Source: Liolophura sinensis
Taxonomy: Eukaryota > Mollusca > Polyplacophora > Chitonida > Chitonidae
Direction of reading: 5' to 3'
Length of the DNA stretch: 64,000 bases
Assembly: GCF_032854445.1 (NCBI RefSeq)
Contig: NC_088302.1
Span: forward strand, 29,605,979-29,669,978
A program made the position numbers and the translations under genes. A model generated the notes under the pieces. That model was not told where the DNA came from. It saw only the letters and a program-made list of their open reading frames with translations, and searched no databases. Every line of letters begins with the position of its first letter. Position 1 is the first letter of the stretch. Below are positions 34,806 through 46,375 of the stretch, piece by piece.

Positions 34806-34975
34806 CTTACCGCATAAAACATCCTATTTCATCTAGAATATCCTAGGCCTTGCCTTACATAAAACATCCTATTTCATCTAGAATATCCTAGGCCTTGCCT
34901 TACATAAAACATCCTATTTCGCCACAGTTATTCCCAGGCTTATATGGAACATCCTATTCCGTTATTTCAAGTACA
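34806..34975 (+). repeat. 45-bp tandem repeat (about 3 units)
   Basis: The unit starts CATAAAACATCCTATTTCAT, continues CTAGAATATCCTAGGCCTTG, and ends CCTTA. Two units are identical; the third and a partial fourth (GGAACATCCTATTCCG) are diverged. It directly follows the 28-bp array. Confidence 0.88.
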
Positions 34976-34980
34976 TTCTT

Positions 34981-35097
34981 ACATGAACTGGCAACCTGCG
35001 GATGGGCGTGGGTTTTCCCCGAGCTCTCCCCGCTTTCCTCCCACCATCATGCTGGCTGCCGTCGTATCAGTGAAATACTCTTGAGTACGGTGTAAAA
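34981..35097 (+). repeat. SINE-A copy, 5'-truncated
   Basis: It contains CAACCTGCGGATGGGCGTGG, CACCATCATGCTGGCTGCCG, TCGTATCAGTGAAATACTCT and TGAGTACGGTGTAAAAATA. The head and the AATA tail are lost. Confidence 0.88.
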
Positions 35098-38000
35098 ATA
35101 CTTTATGATCAACTTAAAATTTAGTATTGTTTGAAGCGGTCTGTATGATCAGCCTTCCCAACCTTCCTGCAAATAGCTTCCCCTCCCCCAAACCCCATGA
35201 TCTCATCCCAATCTTTTCCCCAGGCCACACAAGTCCTTTCCAGCAGGGATTCTGCTGGTTGTCCTCTCATAATGAGTTATAAAATCAAGAGTGTTTACTC
35301 AATAGTAGCAGAAAAGCCGGCCAGAAGACATTTTACGTGACTCTGATGCAATAGCCAAAGATCGGACGAATAACTCTGAAACCTTTCAATCGATGACGCC
35401 AGCAGCTATGGACCCCCCCTCCGTCTTGGCAAAGCTTTGACTTAACAGGCAAGCACAAACTCACTTTGCATGCACCTGCGCAGTCTCGCGTCTTAGTACG
35501 ACTTCGTCACTTCTGCGGTATGTTGACTTGAGGCAACATCTAAGAAAATCAAGTTCTCGAGATCGATTAGAAAAAAGTTTATCGCATTGTGATAGAAACA
35601 TCGAATCGGTTTTATAAACAGATTCCGAATGCGGTTGAAGTTTTTCATCCGGCTTGTAGTTTATTCAAATATTTATTATTCACAATTAGAAGAAAGAATA
35701 ACTTAAAGAAAATTTAAATATCAATCAAATACTATTCAAAACAGTATGCATTTCATCGCAGGTGCATGTCATAAAAAATTCTAATATGTACCTCACGTTG
35801 ATAAATTATAAATAAAGTCAGCGCTAAAGTCCGCTGTGGGCGACTCCATTTTGCGTAAGAACTAGTCCTGAAACCTTCTGTGTCAGGAGGAGAATTGCCG
35901 TCGGGAACCGCCAAAGTGCAGTTCTTACATTTACGGTAGAACTCTTCTTCCCGGAAGGTAGCGAACAGTACAGTTCGTTTTCCGCTTGACGATCGGAACA
36001 CCGAAATGTTGGACGTAGGTTCCGAGTTTACACTTACAAGCCGTCAATTTTAATGACTCTCACCGGCTGAGAGGAAACACACCCCCAGCATAAATTACGG
36101 GGTGTTAAAGGTGAAGGACGCGATGGACGCGATTTATGCCAGCTTTGCCTTTTTTAGGCTTTACGTGTGTGGCGAGGAAAAATGGCAAAATTATGCAGCA
36201 GGCACCACCAGATAGAAAAAAAATGCTCTTTTCAGCCTATAGTGTCATTTTTAAAAGTTTTCTTCCCCTTTAAGCCTATAATAAAATGCTTATTGCCAAT
36301 TGCGTCATATGTACCCTTTGATCAGATTTGGATGTGTTTTTGGATTGGCCGTAAAAGCTACTCAGGAGAACCGTCCCATCAGAGGGGCTCCTGAAACCAG
36401 AAATCATGCATTTCCTTCTGTTGTATACTTGGACTATTCCGTCAATGAATTTGGAAAAAGAACTCTAAAATGAAGAAACGGTTGGCTTTTATAGGATAAA
36501 AGTAGCACCCACTATCTAAGATAAAATTCAAGGATACCATTTTGGTAGCTTATTTATCAGTCCATTTCCAGCATAACTGATCTTTAACATTGAAAAATCA
36601 AGAACTTATCCCAAAATGAATTAGTTTCAAAGACATCCAAGGCCTTCAAAAGCTTTCAACAGAATTAAAGCACTTTCAAGGATTCCCATGATCAGTGGAA
36701 GCCATTAACGCTTTATTCTGTGCAGCACTATAATAATCGTATTCAACAAAGTCCACCAAAGCTTTTCACCATTACTACAATATGTACGAAAGACTAAAGG
36801 AATCTGACATCCCATAAGCTACGTGTGCTAAAAACACGGGTATTGTTGTTCTGAGACCTTAAGCCAAGAATTGCAAACCCATGTTCTGTCGTCAGAGAGT
36901 GTAATAGTTCCAGCGATAACCTGGCGATAACCGGATTCCTCGTGCCCGACACCCGCGATAACATCGACTGTGACAAATCTGTGCGCAGAGAGAGAAGAGC
37001 GCGAAGGAATAAAGATCGATAACTCCTGATGGGCGGATTCCTGGCTGGTATCGCTGTGACCATCGGCCACAAATTTTGATCGCGTGTCTCGAGCTCCGCT
37101 TTGCGATCCTCCAATTTGCCTTCCGGTGCTCTGGCTGTTGGATCAACGTGGCGGAGACGTTTGCAAAACACTCAAGAATATAACTCCACTGGAGGGTTTC
37201 TGCGAGTTTTGTCTTCGATTTTCGAAGACATATCAAGGAGGACATATTAAGTGTTTTGTTATGATAAAACCCTATATACAGAACACGGGTAGTCCTTGTT
37301 TGTCTTCTAACGTGCGTCATCCTGATTCTCATGTTTACCATCGAATAATGTAGTTTATATTTTAGGAAGTACTTCAAAGGTAAAGCTACTTCAGGGGTGT
37401 GCCACTCATTTTGTGCTTTCGTATTGTAAAGACCCGATATTGTTTTTAGAACTAAGTTTATGAGAAACATGATAAAATGTCAACTATTTCCGCACATTCC
37501 AGTATGTTGATATGGTCTGCTAACATGAATTCTTGCGCAAATTTATAATTTCTTGTCCGAAATTTCCAACTAGCCTAAACCAGAAAGATGTACAGTAATT
37601 TTAGTCGTACTGTATTTTCACAAACAGCAACACTTATAATATTATACATTTATGGACTCAGTCCACTGTCGTTTTTCTTTCCATACATTCTAACGAACTG
37701 CAGTGCCAAAATTGTGGGTCTGTTATATATACCATCTTTATCCCAGCAAATCAAAAGCAGTTCACTTTCTAAATGAGAAGGATCGAACTTAAAACGTAGT
37801 GCATTTTTAGGGACTGATCCAACAACTATTTCCTGTCATTGTGCATGGTGGTGAGGGAGTATACGCATTCTGCCAATTGAAATGAAAAATTCTTCATTAT
37901 GGCATTGATCACCACAGCTGCTTTGTGTTCTATAAAGTCAGAAGCAAGAATAAGCTGGAGAACTTCCCGGATTTTTAAGATGAAGTTGATCGGAAATAGA

Positions 38001-39570
38001 AATACTTGATCATAACAATCAAGAAGCCCTTCTATCTGGGAGATAAATTGCCAGGTTTAGCCCCAAAAGTCCACTATCACCAAGCTATACGTGACCTGCA
38101 CTGGAGTCCCGAGATGGAACATTGCTTTACAGAAATGTAATCATGAATGATGACAAATTTATTTCGTTAATATGTAATCAGATTAAACAAATTATTTTAG
38201 TTTATTTTTAAATCAATCCAACCCAGCCTCAGTTCTGTTGCAGGCATTGACACCATCTTTTCAATACATACATATAATTTGTGGTTCTTTATTTTTCTAT
38301 CTGAAATATCTGTTCTGTACGCGGAGGTACTGAGTATTTCGTTGTTAATTTACAACGCGTATCACACAGTATTATCTAATCTCAAAACGCTTTATTTTTA
38401 TGAAATCAGCACATGTTTTTTCTTCCATTAAATCAGCAGTTCAGTTACACATTCAATACAATACAAACAGTTCAATACAAACGTTTTACAAACTTCCCAC
38501 ATTATACATGTATAATAGACTTTAACGTATTATAATAACACATTTGCTGTATTAAGGATGTATTATAGGCACGTGCATACAATATGATTTTCTAAACACG
38601 ATGGTGGTGTGGGCTATGTTATTTCCTTCAAACTGGTCCACAACCTTCGTGGACTTTGGACTATTACCAGACTTTTCGTGATATTACAGTTACGGTCGTA
38701 CACTGTACATGAAGTCCGATGATACCGTTAGAATCGGATGTGTTGATATACGAATAACTGTTAATGGAATAAGATGTAATTATTTGCAGAAACATGGTCA
38801 TTATCTCGAGCATATCGCACTGTGTCCCAGACAATACTATGGAGCTCAGTAGACGTCAATATTAACGCACAGACATAGATGCAAATGCGAAATCGATCCA
38901 GTTTGGATTGAAACTGACGGCGCAGAATGACAAGAGTGCAAATAGGGAATAAAATATGACACCAAAATCCATAATGAATTCTTTATGAAGTCGAATTCGG
39001 AAGAGTTGATGAAATTGCCATCCACTCTTTTATTTCCCAGCGAATGTTATGCGGGGTGAAGCAATTTATTCTTGTAACTACAGAGACTTTCCGCGGCAAT
39101 GAGCATATTTCTTCAGAGCCGGATCGACTCTGGCCACAGTTTCGCCTCCCTTCTCTCAGAAAGCCATAAAAGCTAACTTATGGCCACGTGCGCAAACGTG
39201 GATCGATACGACGACAATATCTGGAGGCATGACCTCCTAACCGCAGGAAATACAATATATCCACGGACAATAAATACACTACGGTAAAGAAGTTTCGGTT
39301 TGTCACAGTCGTTGGACATGCAGCCTCCTTTACCAAGCTGAGCAGACACATACCAGAAGTTGGCATAGACAAGTCACCACATCTACCTGTCCCAACTCAT
39401 TAGAACAACGCATGTGAATTATCGCGAATCTGCACTTAACAACGCGCCCAAGCTATGGCCCGATATACACGCACACGTCCACGTACAGTCCCGAAATAAA
39501 CCGTTACAAGACGGAAAACGGCTGCTGTCGTCATATTACCTCCTCTACACATCCACAATAACACAAACGG
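35098..39570. other. Intergenic; several GC-richer patches, no supported gene
   Basis: The patch at 35400-36130 is GC-richer with CpG, and a minus-strand frame at 35753-36001 (extending to a stop near 36045) is locally codon-like. It ends at CGTGAG/GTACAT, a possible donor, but has no ATG and no recognisable domain. At 36978 a strong minus-strand acceptor (CTTCTCTCTCTGCGCACAG) precedes a 50-codon frame. Overlapping minus frames of 192 and 125 codons at 36794-37470 share the same DNA. The patch at 38900-39170 is unique and could be a conserved element. The rest is AT-rich. Confidence 0.35.
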
Positions 39571-39957
39571 ACCGAATGTTCCTAATGGTTAGAGTGACCA
39601 CCCCTCTTCTCCCCAACCCATTCCCCGCCACCCTCGGAGTTGAGAGACCCCTTGATCAAATACCAAAGACTTTAAGAATGGCACTTGATGCTGCCTCGCT
39701 TTACGCTCAGCATTTAGAGGCTGGAGCAAGGAAATAGGACTGGTCGGTCCTGTGTCAGTATAATGTGACCGGGTGGGGTGTTATATCCTGTGTCTTCGGC
39801 ATGATACTTCAGTGGTGAAGCTGTATGGTGGCATCGGTTCACCTTGTCACATAAAGACACAGTATATGTACACACACCTAATGAATTGGTCGTCATATGA
39901 CTGAAAACATGTTAATTAGGGCGTTAAACCCCAAGTATACATACTTACATATATACT
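39571..39957 (+). repeat. SINE-B copy, full head to tail
   Basis: The head has the A-box phrase CCTAATGGTTAGAGTGACCA. The body has TTTACGCTCAGCATTTAGAG, GTGACCGGGTGGGGTGTTAT and CGGCATGATACTTCAGTGG. The tail has GTCGTCATATGACTGAAAAC, then GGGCGTTAAACCCCAAG and a CATA repeat. It is the only copy in the window in which the A box is linked to the full body. Confidence 0.88.
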
Positions 39958-40640
39958 GACACAAACAGTCATGTAAGCGGTCACCACTAATATAAACCGT
40001 AACAGGCAAACCGTAGTCATGGTCATGTTACTTCGTTTATCAGTCCAAGTAAATGTAAACAGTCACAAGTAAACGGGTGTGGTGGCCACGTAACATCATT
40101 CACCGACCCCCATTAATGTAAACAATCACAAGTAAATGGCTGTGGTGGCCACATAACATCATTCACCGACCGCCACTAATGTGAACAGTCACAAGTAAAC
40201 GGCTGCGGTGGCCACATAACATCCTTTACCAGTCCACACCAATGTAAACAGTCACAAGGGAACGGCTGTGGTGGTCATGTTACTTCCTTTATCAGTCCAA
40301 ATTAATATAAACAGTCACAAGTAAACGGCTGTGGTGGCCACGTAACATCCTTTACCGACCCCATTAATGTAAACAGTCACAGGTAAACGGCTGTAGTGGC
40401 CACATAGCATCATTTACCACCCCCCCCCCCGCCCACTAATGTAAACACTCACAGGTACACGGCTGTGTTGGGTGGTCATGTTACTTCCTTTATCAGTCCA
40501 AATTAATGTACACAGTCACAAATAAATGGCTATGATGGCCACGTAACATCCTTTACCAGCCCCCATTAATGTAAACAGTCACAAGTCGACTGTGATGGCC
40601 ACGTAACATCCTTTATTTGTCCCCACTAATATAAAGAGGT
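39958..40640 (+). repeat. 62-64-bp minisatellite
   Basis: About ten units of TAATGTAAACAGTCACAAGT + AAACGGCTGTGGTGGCCAC + GTAACATCCTTTACCGACCC. A variant replaces the middle with GGTCATGTTACTTCCTTTAT + CAGTCC. A poly-C run lies at 40419-40432. Diverged units trail off to about 40860. The array starts directly at the 3' end of the SINE-B copy. Confidence 0.9.
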
Positions 40641-41762
40641 ATATGTCAAAAGCTGCTGTGATCATTTAAATTCTACTGTATCGCTCGTGCCTGCAAATGG
40701 CTGTTAAGGTAATTTAATCTTCTCTACCAACCCCCAGTTATGCGAACGGCTGCTATAGTCATGTAACCTCTTCTATTGCCCGTGTGTCATAACACTGGAC
40801 TGGTGCAAACAGTTTTCATGATCATGTGACCTCCTCAGCCGGTCCCCGGTAATTTAACTCGGATAAAACTGTATACATGTAGTAACACACAATAGCGAAT
40901 ACGGGAATGAGTTTTTATTAACACATTTATATCCTATTCTACAAAGAAATCCGAACTATTATTATAAACTTCATAATACGTGAGCCGTAGTGCAGAAGGT
41001 AAGCGGAGGATTTGGATCGGAGACAAACATTTCCTTTTTTTATGAAATGACATCCACGTGAACCGTCATACCATGTCTTGCATTCACACGTTCTCAGCGT
41101 ACACACGTATCTCAGCGTACACACGTAAGCATGTTACCCCATGCTTGTCATATCTCGTGATGAAAGTCTGTCTGTAACCGCTTTACGAATGGCTCCAGTT
41201 TGCCACATATTGCCACCAAAAGAATAAATGCATCTACAAAATGAAACTATGCGCTGGCGTCATACAGTTGAAACTCGTTCCCCGGATTAACAATCAATCA
41301 CCATGTAATGATATCATTCGTTGTAGTTTTTCTTGCCCCAAGCTTTAAAATGAGCTACACATGTATTACAGATACTTCGTCGGCGTTTCTGTGGCAACAT
41401 CCAGGATTCCGCCTTGGGGCGATATATGAAAAAATAGCCCATGTCACGCAATCATATCTGGCCTAAAGAGCTCCCTATTATCCATGAATAAATAATGATT
41501 ATTTTTCATGCAGAGACTTATGGCAGCGATTAATGTAGGCATGCGATCCGTAATGGATTATAAATGTAGCTCCCGAAAATTTATGTTTTATGAATTCTTT
41601 TTTTGTTGGGCCACGATTTTGTAACATTTTGTCAGAGGCAACTAAAACTACGGATGGTTGCTCTGTTAGTTGTGCTGCAGAATGTGTTCTACATACATGA
41701 TATAGCGTTGCAACAAATGAATGAAATATTTGCTTCTTCGGCCTACAAAGCAGATCTTGGAT
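40641..41762. other. Intergenic; possible conserved island at 41380-41580
   Basis: No gene was found. The island at 41380-41580 is unique and includes CATGAATAAATAAT at 41483-41496, identical to 28117-28130. A 19-bp duplication (TCTCAGCGTACACACGTA) occurs near 41093-41130. Confidence 0.4.
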
Positions 41763-41835
41763 CTTGCTTAGTCGCTGCCCTGATTTTACTCTCTGTGTTG
41801 TACGTCTTTAATTACAATGTATCCCTGCATAAACC
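41763..41835 (+). repeat. REP-A 3' fragment
   Basis: TAGTCGCTGCCCTGATTTTA + CTCTCTGTGTTGTACGTCTT + TAATTACAATGTA matches the 3' end of the fuller REP-A copy about 270 bp downstream. The 5' part is missing. Confidence 0.75.
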
Positions 41836-41934
41836 AGGTTTGTGCTGATGGACTGACCGTCCTCGATAGACAACACGGTGTTTTAAGTATTTCCAGACCA
41901 GTGACGTCTAATAAACATATTGGAATTAACATCT

Positions 41935-42172
41935 CTGCATTTTTTCACCCAATTCTGCTTAGGCCATGGTTCGAAGGGGGGGGGGGGGGGGTGTAATTTG
42001 ATACTGTTTAAGCATTTACATGAATAGTTTGAATAAAACCCTGAATGTCGTAAATGGACAACAGGCATTTCACCGCGAAGGTGTGACCATTCCCAAGCTA
42101 TATCACGCTGTTGTCGCTGCTCTGGTTTTACTATCTATGCTGTATGTCTTTAGTTATAATAGTATATAAACT
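41935..42172 (+). repeat. REP-A copy, nearly complete
   Basis: In order: CAATTCTGCTTAGGCCATGG; a poly-G run at 41976-41993 where other copies have a GT-rich stretch; GTGTAATTTGATACTGTTTA; GCATTTACATGAATAGTTTG; AATAAAACCCTGAATGTCG; GTTGTCGCTGCTCTGGTTTT; ACTATCTATGCTGTATGTCT. The same order is found on the minus strand at 57190-57430. This copy and 58545-58740 define the element's extent of roughly 230 bp. Confidence 0.8.
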
Positions 42173-42621
42173 CACACATCTATAGGCCACATATGCATAG
42201 TGTAGCAATTAAACGTGCATTGTGTTCTCAGGAACACTTTCATCTACAGGAAGGAATGCGATCGTCGAAAGCTAACAGTTCAAGTGCATCTGTACAAATG
42301 CAGATCAAGTCAAGTTACAGCACAGAAATTAACTCTTTCAAGTACTTGAGTGTCGAAAAAGTGACTTGCTTGTTTAGCTACAGAAGTAGCCTGTATTAGA
42401 ATTTAAAAACTGTTATGTGCACGACTGCCGTCAGTTTCTAAATATAGCTTGCCACTGTTTACATATGCTAAGTTCAGGGAGTGCTGTCTGCCTCTACCTT
42501 AGAATATTCCAGCATGCGCTCAGTTCGGTTCCTGTTTGTTTACATCAAGTGTTCAGGAATTTTTTTATTCTGGACAATTCCACCAAGCTATATAAGACGG
42601 GGGAGAACAGAGAACAAAAAA
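42173..42621. other. Intergenic; possible TATA box near its right end
   Basis: Mostly unique. CTATATAAG at 42588-42596 is a good TATA-box match about 26 bp before the ATG of the small ORF at 42622. This could be chance in AT-rich DNA. Confidence 0.25.
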
Positions 42622-42918
42622 ATGAGAATTATTGAGAGTTTGGATGCTTTCGCTGTGTATTACTTTAGTAGGCCTTTTGTGCTGAAATTTGGTGTCTCTA
42701 TAGCCTCTGGCTTTGTTATATCCTATCTCCACCGAGCACTTGTTCAGTCTGAACTTGTATGTTTAATTTGTGCTCTTGTATCCACTGTGCCTATTAGTAC
42801 ACGGACCCTGTCTGTGGAATTTTGTGTATATTTCGTCATACACTCAATTATACTGTGGATTTTCCCTCTTGTGGATTTGCCTCTGAGCATTTATGCCTGT
42901 GTGGTATATATATTGTAG
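42622..42918 (+). CDS. Possible small multi-pass membrane protein (98 aa), unsupported family
   Basis: I do not recognise this protein. The ORF runs from ATG at 42622 (A at -3) to a stop at 42916-42918. The frame is open further upstream, to 42481. It is strongly hydrophobic, with possible membrane helices at FVLKFGVSIASGFVISYL, ELVCLICALVSTVPI and CVYFVIHSIILWIFPLVDL. A TATA-like CTATATAAG lies just upstream (42588-42596), and AATAAA signals lie downstream at 43047 and 43062, so the layout would fit a compact single-exon transcription unit. Against it: AT-rich DNA readily produces hydrophobic frames, the TATA is so close that transcription would start at about the ATG itself, and no homologue comes to mind. 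Treat as a candidate only. Confidence 0.2.
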   Translation: MRIIESLDAFAVYYFSRPFVLKFGVSIASGFVISYLHRALVQSELVCLICALVSTVPISTRTLSVEFCVYFVIHSIILWIFPLVDLPLSIYACVVYIL

Positions 42919-42944
42919 AATATATGCGTCCGTTTGGGCTTGAC

Positions 42945-43052
42945 ACCGTAAGTACTTTAGTATTTGTATAGATACTGCTATCCTTTCTTGTTAAACTTAA
43001 GTACTTTAGTATTTGTATAAGTCTTATTATATGTTCTTGTTAAGCTAATAAA
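42945..43052 (+). repeat. Imperfect direct repeat of about 50 bp ending in AATAAA
   Basis: AAGTACTTTAGTATTTGTAT occurs twice (starting 42950 and 43000), each time followed about 25 bp later by TTCTTGTTAA. The second copy runs into AATAAA at 43047. It lies directly 3' of the small ORF. Confidence 0.75.
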
Positions 43053-43499
43053 TTGTTGTAAAATAAAATCTGCTGGTTTTGGTTACTTTTTTGTGCGGCT
43101 AAACTGTCGTGTATTTCGAACAAGCCATCCCTTTATAATACAGACAGTTTGGGTCGTAACAAAACCTAAACATGCCATTCCAGCCTTGTGTACTTTCCTC
43201 TCATCCACTGGATGCAATTGTGGTGCCGGCATAAACGGGAGCTGTCATTTTTCACAGTTTTGAAAAAGGATTTCTATCTCAGTGGCATCACACCCGTCAT
43301 CCGACTGTGACACCTTGAAGACTGATACTGGCCACACAATATTCCCAGGCCGAAACCTGATCAACACGTGACATATGTAAGAATGAGAAGCCTTCCCTAT
43401 CAGTGGCCCGACCAGTCATGACGTGAGGAATCGATGGCCCGGCTGATATAAAAGTTACCCAGACTAAAAGGAACATCAACATGCAGTGAACCCGACTCA
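43053..43499. other. Intergenic; nothing recognisable
   Basis: Unique. A minus-strand 67-codon frame (43297-43500) has a hydrophobic start (MSRVHCMLMFLLVWVTFISA) that resembles a signal peptide, but it overlaps the edge of the tandem array and shows nothing recognisable after it. Confidence 0.35.
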
Positions 43500-44245
43500 T
43501 CTGAGGCCAAACAATTGGCGAGCAGGCAGTCAGTTAACCGACCGTTAATGGACCTAACAACCCGCGTCCAAACTATTCAGTGGCCCAAACCAATCTGTCA
43601 AGCAGTCAGTAAAGTGGCCAAGCAGTCATTTACCCGACCAAATAATGAACAATCAGCAGCACAATCAGTTACTGACTCGATTTGAGGCCCAACTAGTCAA
43701 TGGCCTGACAATTCAGTATCTTGACCAGTCAGTGGTCCGACAAAACACCCTATCAGTCAGGGGCCCAAACAGCCAGTGCCCAGACTATTTAGTGGCCCAA
43801 ACAAATCTGTGTGTTTTGACCAGTCAGTACCCAACCAGCCAGCGTCCTGACCAGTGAGTGTCCCGAGCAGTGAGTTGACGATCAGTTAATGAGTCCTGTC
43901 CGAAGCAGTCAGTGAAGTGGCCAAGCAGTCAGTGGACCGAGCAGCCAGTCGCCAAACTAGTCAGTGGCCCAAGCAGTCAGCGACCCGAGCAGTCATTTAC
44001 TCAACCAGAGGCCCAACCTGTCTATCTCCTGACTAATAAGTGATCCAACCAGTCAGTGTCTCGACCAGTCAGTACCCGACCATCCAGCGCCTGACCAATG
44101 AGTGGCCCGAGCAGTGAGTTGCCAATCAGTCCGCGACTCGAATACTCACAGGTCCAACCACTCACTGGCCCGGGCAGTCTGCGGTCGATCATTCAGTGGA
44201 CAAGCAGTCAGTCAAGTGGCCGAGCAGTCAGTGGCCAACAATCTT
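43500..44245 (+). repeat. Diverged minisatellite, unit about 16 bp (CAGTCAGTGGCCCAAG-like)
   Basis: Forty or so loosely conserved units such as CAGTCAGTGGCCCAAG and GACCAGTCAGTACCC run for about 750 bp with frequent insertions and deletions. Plus-strand frames through it are repeat products. Confidence 0.85.
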
Positions 44246-44574
44246 CATGTTAGACCAACGACCTCTGTCGACAGCTTATTTACAATTAGAGTAGTGGAGC
44301 CAGAGAAAATCCACTGTTCGAGTTTAAGTTTGAACAGACCTAGCGTGTGTCCAAGCGAAGAAAATCTTACCTGTATCCTATCCTTAATTCGCCCCTATGT
44401 ACATGATCAAAGTGCGGAATACTTTTCTAGTGCATAATACATACCCTAGTTTTAGTTTTGATTCAGAAAGGAAGCAAAAAAATTCAGAAGTAAGTTTGTT
44501 AATACATGATATAGATTTGACACCGGCCTACTAATGGTAGTGAGATTCCCAGGATCTCTACGTCCGATTTCTTC
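44246..44574. other. Intergenic; nothing recognisable
   Basis: Unique, no repeats or domain-bearing frame. Confidence 0.4.
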
Positions 44575-44625
44575 AGACCAGAATAATGGTCGCCGTCGTA
44601 TAAGTCAAATATTCTAAATAAATGG
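44575..44625 (+). repeat. SINE-A 3' scrap
   Basis: AGAATAATGGTCGCCGTCGT + ATAAGTCAAATATTCTAAAT + AAATGG keeps the CGCCGTCGTATAAGT block of SINE-A but lacks the body and the GTACGGCGT part of the tail. Confidence 0.7.
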
Positions 44626-46375
44626 ATTTTCTACTTATATACTGCGGATTGACATTTGCTCAAACAACCACTAGCATTTGACTATTTCTAGATTTATCGG
44701 CGCGATGTAGTTGCATATTATCCCCAGTCTCCATTCAAAGCCTGTGAATTGTGGTTTCTCATGGACTCACGCGATCGGATAAGAGGCGTACTTCAATAGA
44801 TCACCTGAATAAATAATGTCGTTAGCTAGGCCTGGGGTTATGACAGCAGTGTGACAAATGGCGGCTAATTGTCCGTAAACCAGTGTCCCCTATTTGTCTC
44901 TGGACATTCCGGATAGTCTCTATTGGCCAGAACACTTCCAGAACCAAACACACAGACCGGCTTCCCGTGCTGTTTGCATGGCCTCCGGCGGTTTGACTGA
45001 AGCCGTATGTTAGAATAGTTAATATTTCATGAAATTTTCTTCCGCGGCAGCTCCTTCAGCAAACTCTGCTGACGTCTAATTTGATATGTAATCCTGCAAA
45101 AAGCTGCCATTTGTTATCGGCTATCATCCGCCTGTCAACAAATCAGAAGAGAATGTTTTCCTTCCGTCAGCAATGATGTCACCCCAGATATAAGTGTGAC
45201 AAGCACGATAGAGGCATCTTTCTCAAGTCTATTGCCCAGGCAAGAAACTGTTTTTTGTTCTCACTTAACTATTGTTTTTTCTCTCCTGAGAAGAACTTGT
45301 TGGAGACAATGACAGATAGTGCAAAAAAAAAGCAAAATGGTATAGTGGTTACAAAATTCAAATGAATCATTAAGTCGTTACAATAAAACTAACCCTTAGA
45401 TTTGAGCATTGGATCTGCATTTCGCATTCTTATGGCGTCTTTACCTTTAATTAACGAACAGAAACACCTTCGCTGGCCGAACTGTACGTCAAGGTCTTGT
45501 TGCTAAGGACAACTTGCCATTGACCAAAGAGTTAACCTATTCGAACACTGGCAGAGGTTTCATGAAGGAATTTTGTGAAATAAGCCCTTAACTTTCAAGA
45601 TAACGTACATGTATTTGTATCTTGTAGAGATATGAAGGGTACCTATGGACGCTTCTGCTGTGGTTTTTCGAAGTTTGTCGAGTATTTTGTGTGCGTTAAA
45701 TCGTTTCCTCTGGGATTTGCCGTATTTCCCCCACTCATGAAACCACTCATGAGCCACGGATGAAGCTCCTATATATCATGCGTATTATTCATCATACATC
45801 ATAATGTAATTATATTTTATTGTGATCATATTCTAAGTACCGTTACTTTCGATTTATCAATAATTTAAAAACCATGCCGATAGCATCAATTACTGTATTG
45901 AACATTTTCATTTAATAATCAGAGGGCACGTTCAGGCTGACTGCAATTAGTTAAGAGCCGAAAGGCCTGCGAGTACATTCTCCATTGCAATATGGTGGGG
46001 AAATATTTGACCGAGATATGAAAAGTTAATAGGCTCGCAGACAATGGCGTCTTAATAGTAGTCTGTATGATTGATGACACAACAGAAAATTATGAAATAA
46101 CATTTATGACAGAGATTAAAGTATCAGTAACTTTATCAAAGCAGATCTGCTAATGTGAAACAAGAGGCGGCATCCTGGGAGTTAGGCGAGGCCCAGACAG
46201 GCCGAGTTAGCGTGGCAACCGAATAAATCATTTTACGCCGTGTCGTCAAGACTCCTGTAGCAGACACTGGCCTGGATCAGTGATCGGAACTAAGAGCGAC
46301 ATTGGACTGGGGTGAGTCAGGTCTAATTTGTAGCGTTCCTTTTATTCGTGCCACACCACAAACAAGACATGGTTC
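44626..46375. other. Intergenic; GC-richer unique islands
   Basis: The part at 44760-45200 is unique and GC-richer, with CCTGAATAAATAATGTCG at 44804-44821 sharing the GAATAAATAAT core of two other islands, and GGCGGCTAATTGTCCG. A second patch lies at about 46140-46270. These are candidate conserved non-coding elements. No coding signal was found. Confidence 0.35.

Noticed and set aside
34553-34836. Repetitive Tyr/His/Ile-rich proteins on the plus strand
   Set aside because: They are direct translations of the 28-bp minisatellite; any frame is open because the unit contains no stop in those phases.
36892-37470. 192-codon minus-strand frame, the longest non-repeat frame in that region
   Set aside because: Two other minus-strand frames (125 and 80 codons) and a plus-strand frame overlap it, composition is Arg/Tyr/Ser-rich and noisy, and no domain is recognisable.
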